33,864 nucleotides of DNA from Saprospiraceae bacterium (GTDB taxonomy: Bacteria > Bacteroidota > Bacteroidia > Chitinophagales > Saprospiraceae). A program made the translations under genes and the position numbers. This document shows, piece by piece, positions 33,774 to 33,864 of the stretch (its first letter is position 1; the number at the start of each line of letters is the position of its first letter). Under the pieces are notes generated by a model that ran no database searches, was not told the DNA's origin, and was given only the letters and a program-made list of their open reading frames with translations. The DNA lies in NCBI GenBank assembly GCA_020630525.1, contig JAHDBF010000018.1, forward strand, positions 1 through 33,864, read 5' to 3'.

Positions 33774-33858
33774 GGAGAATTGGCCGAGTGGCTTAAGGCG
33801 CACGCTTGGAAAGCGTGTATACCGCAAGGTATCGGGGGTTCGAATCCCTCATTCTCCG
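33774..33858 (+). tRNA. tRNA-Ser (anticodon GGA)
   Basis: The cloverleaf is complete: acceptor GGAGAAT (33774-33780) pairs with ATTCTCC (33851-33857), with discriminator G at 33858. The anticodon stem CACGC/GCGTG encloses loop TTGGAAA with anticodon GGA at 33808-33810, reading UCC and UCU. A long variable arm, ATACC GCAA GGTAT, marks a class II tRNA, and the T-arm has GGTTCGAATCC. The 85-base gene does not encode CCA. A T-run begins at 33860 and is cut by the window end. Confidence 0.97.
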
Positions 33859-33864
33859 CTTTTT

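Noticed and set aside
1-33864. CRISPR arrays, insertion sequences, prophage or integron genes
   Set aside because: No regularly spaced repeats, transposase, integrase or phage structural genes were found on either strand.

Overview
The window looks like chromosomal DNA of a Bacteroidota species. The composition is AT-rich by eye. It carries a PorZ-like component of the type IX secretion system (T9SS), a small secreted protein with a T9SS type A sorting domain, a TonB-dependent receptor with a carboxypeptidase-regulatory-like N-domain, BshA of bacillithiol synthesis, a bacterial geranylgeranylglyceryl phosphate synthase, and several near-consensus Bacteroidota -7 boxes (TAnnTTTG). A Saprospirales-like member is possible, but I cannot prove the order from this sequence. 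Almost everything is housekeeping. I see no insertion sequence, prophage, CRISPR array or integron, and no gap between genes longer than 300 bases.

Layout. Bases 1-620 hold a small RelE/ParE-type toxin-antitoxin pair on the minus strand. Bases 676-2921 hold a long perfect hairpin, fumC (minus) and a divergent superoxide dismutase gene. Bases 3043-6731 hold the T9SS cargo protein and the TonB-dependent receptor, each followed by a clear terminator. Bases 6750-15549 form a genome-maintenance and membrane-protease block: dinB (minus), then on the plus strand a small membrane protein, mutL, two rhomboid proteases, a membrane-anchored endonuclease/exonuclease/phosphatase protein and priA. Bases 15552-21568 are a tightly packed minus-strand cell-shape operon, mreB-mreC-mreD-PBP2, running into folA and a DUF2851 gene. 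Bases 21695-24811 carry an M16-like protein lacking its zinc motif (minus), dnaN and nadD. Bases 24853-33723 carry porZ, bshA (minus), a MerR regulator with an YceI lipoprotein, mnmG (plus), and a GGGPS-rsgA operon (minus). A tRNA-Ser(GGA) gene closes the window.

How the genes work together. The clearest functional unit is the shape operon, in which the actin-like MreB, the MreC/MreD bridge and the transpeptidase PBP2 are translated from overlapping or nearly touching frames; folA stands where many relatives have rodA. MutL, DinB, PriA and DnaN all serve replication and repair, and DinB keeps a clamp-binding peptide that would dock on DnaN. PorZ would serve secretion of T9SS cargo such as the 222-residue protein.

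I found no convincing wholly new system. The best leads are: (1) a CarH/LitR-type MerR regulator whose B12-ligand residues are replaced, in a two-gene unit with an YceI lipoprotein; (2) a PBP2 frame that has no ATG/GTG/TTG start before its membrane anchor and most simply starts at a CTG two codons after the in-frame mreD stop; (3) two active-looking rhomboid proteases abutting a membrane-anchored phosphodiesterase-fold protein; and (4) interleaved divergent promoters between the archaeal-type lipid gene and the tRNA.
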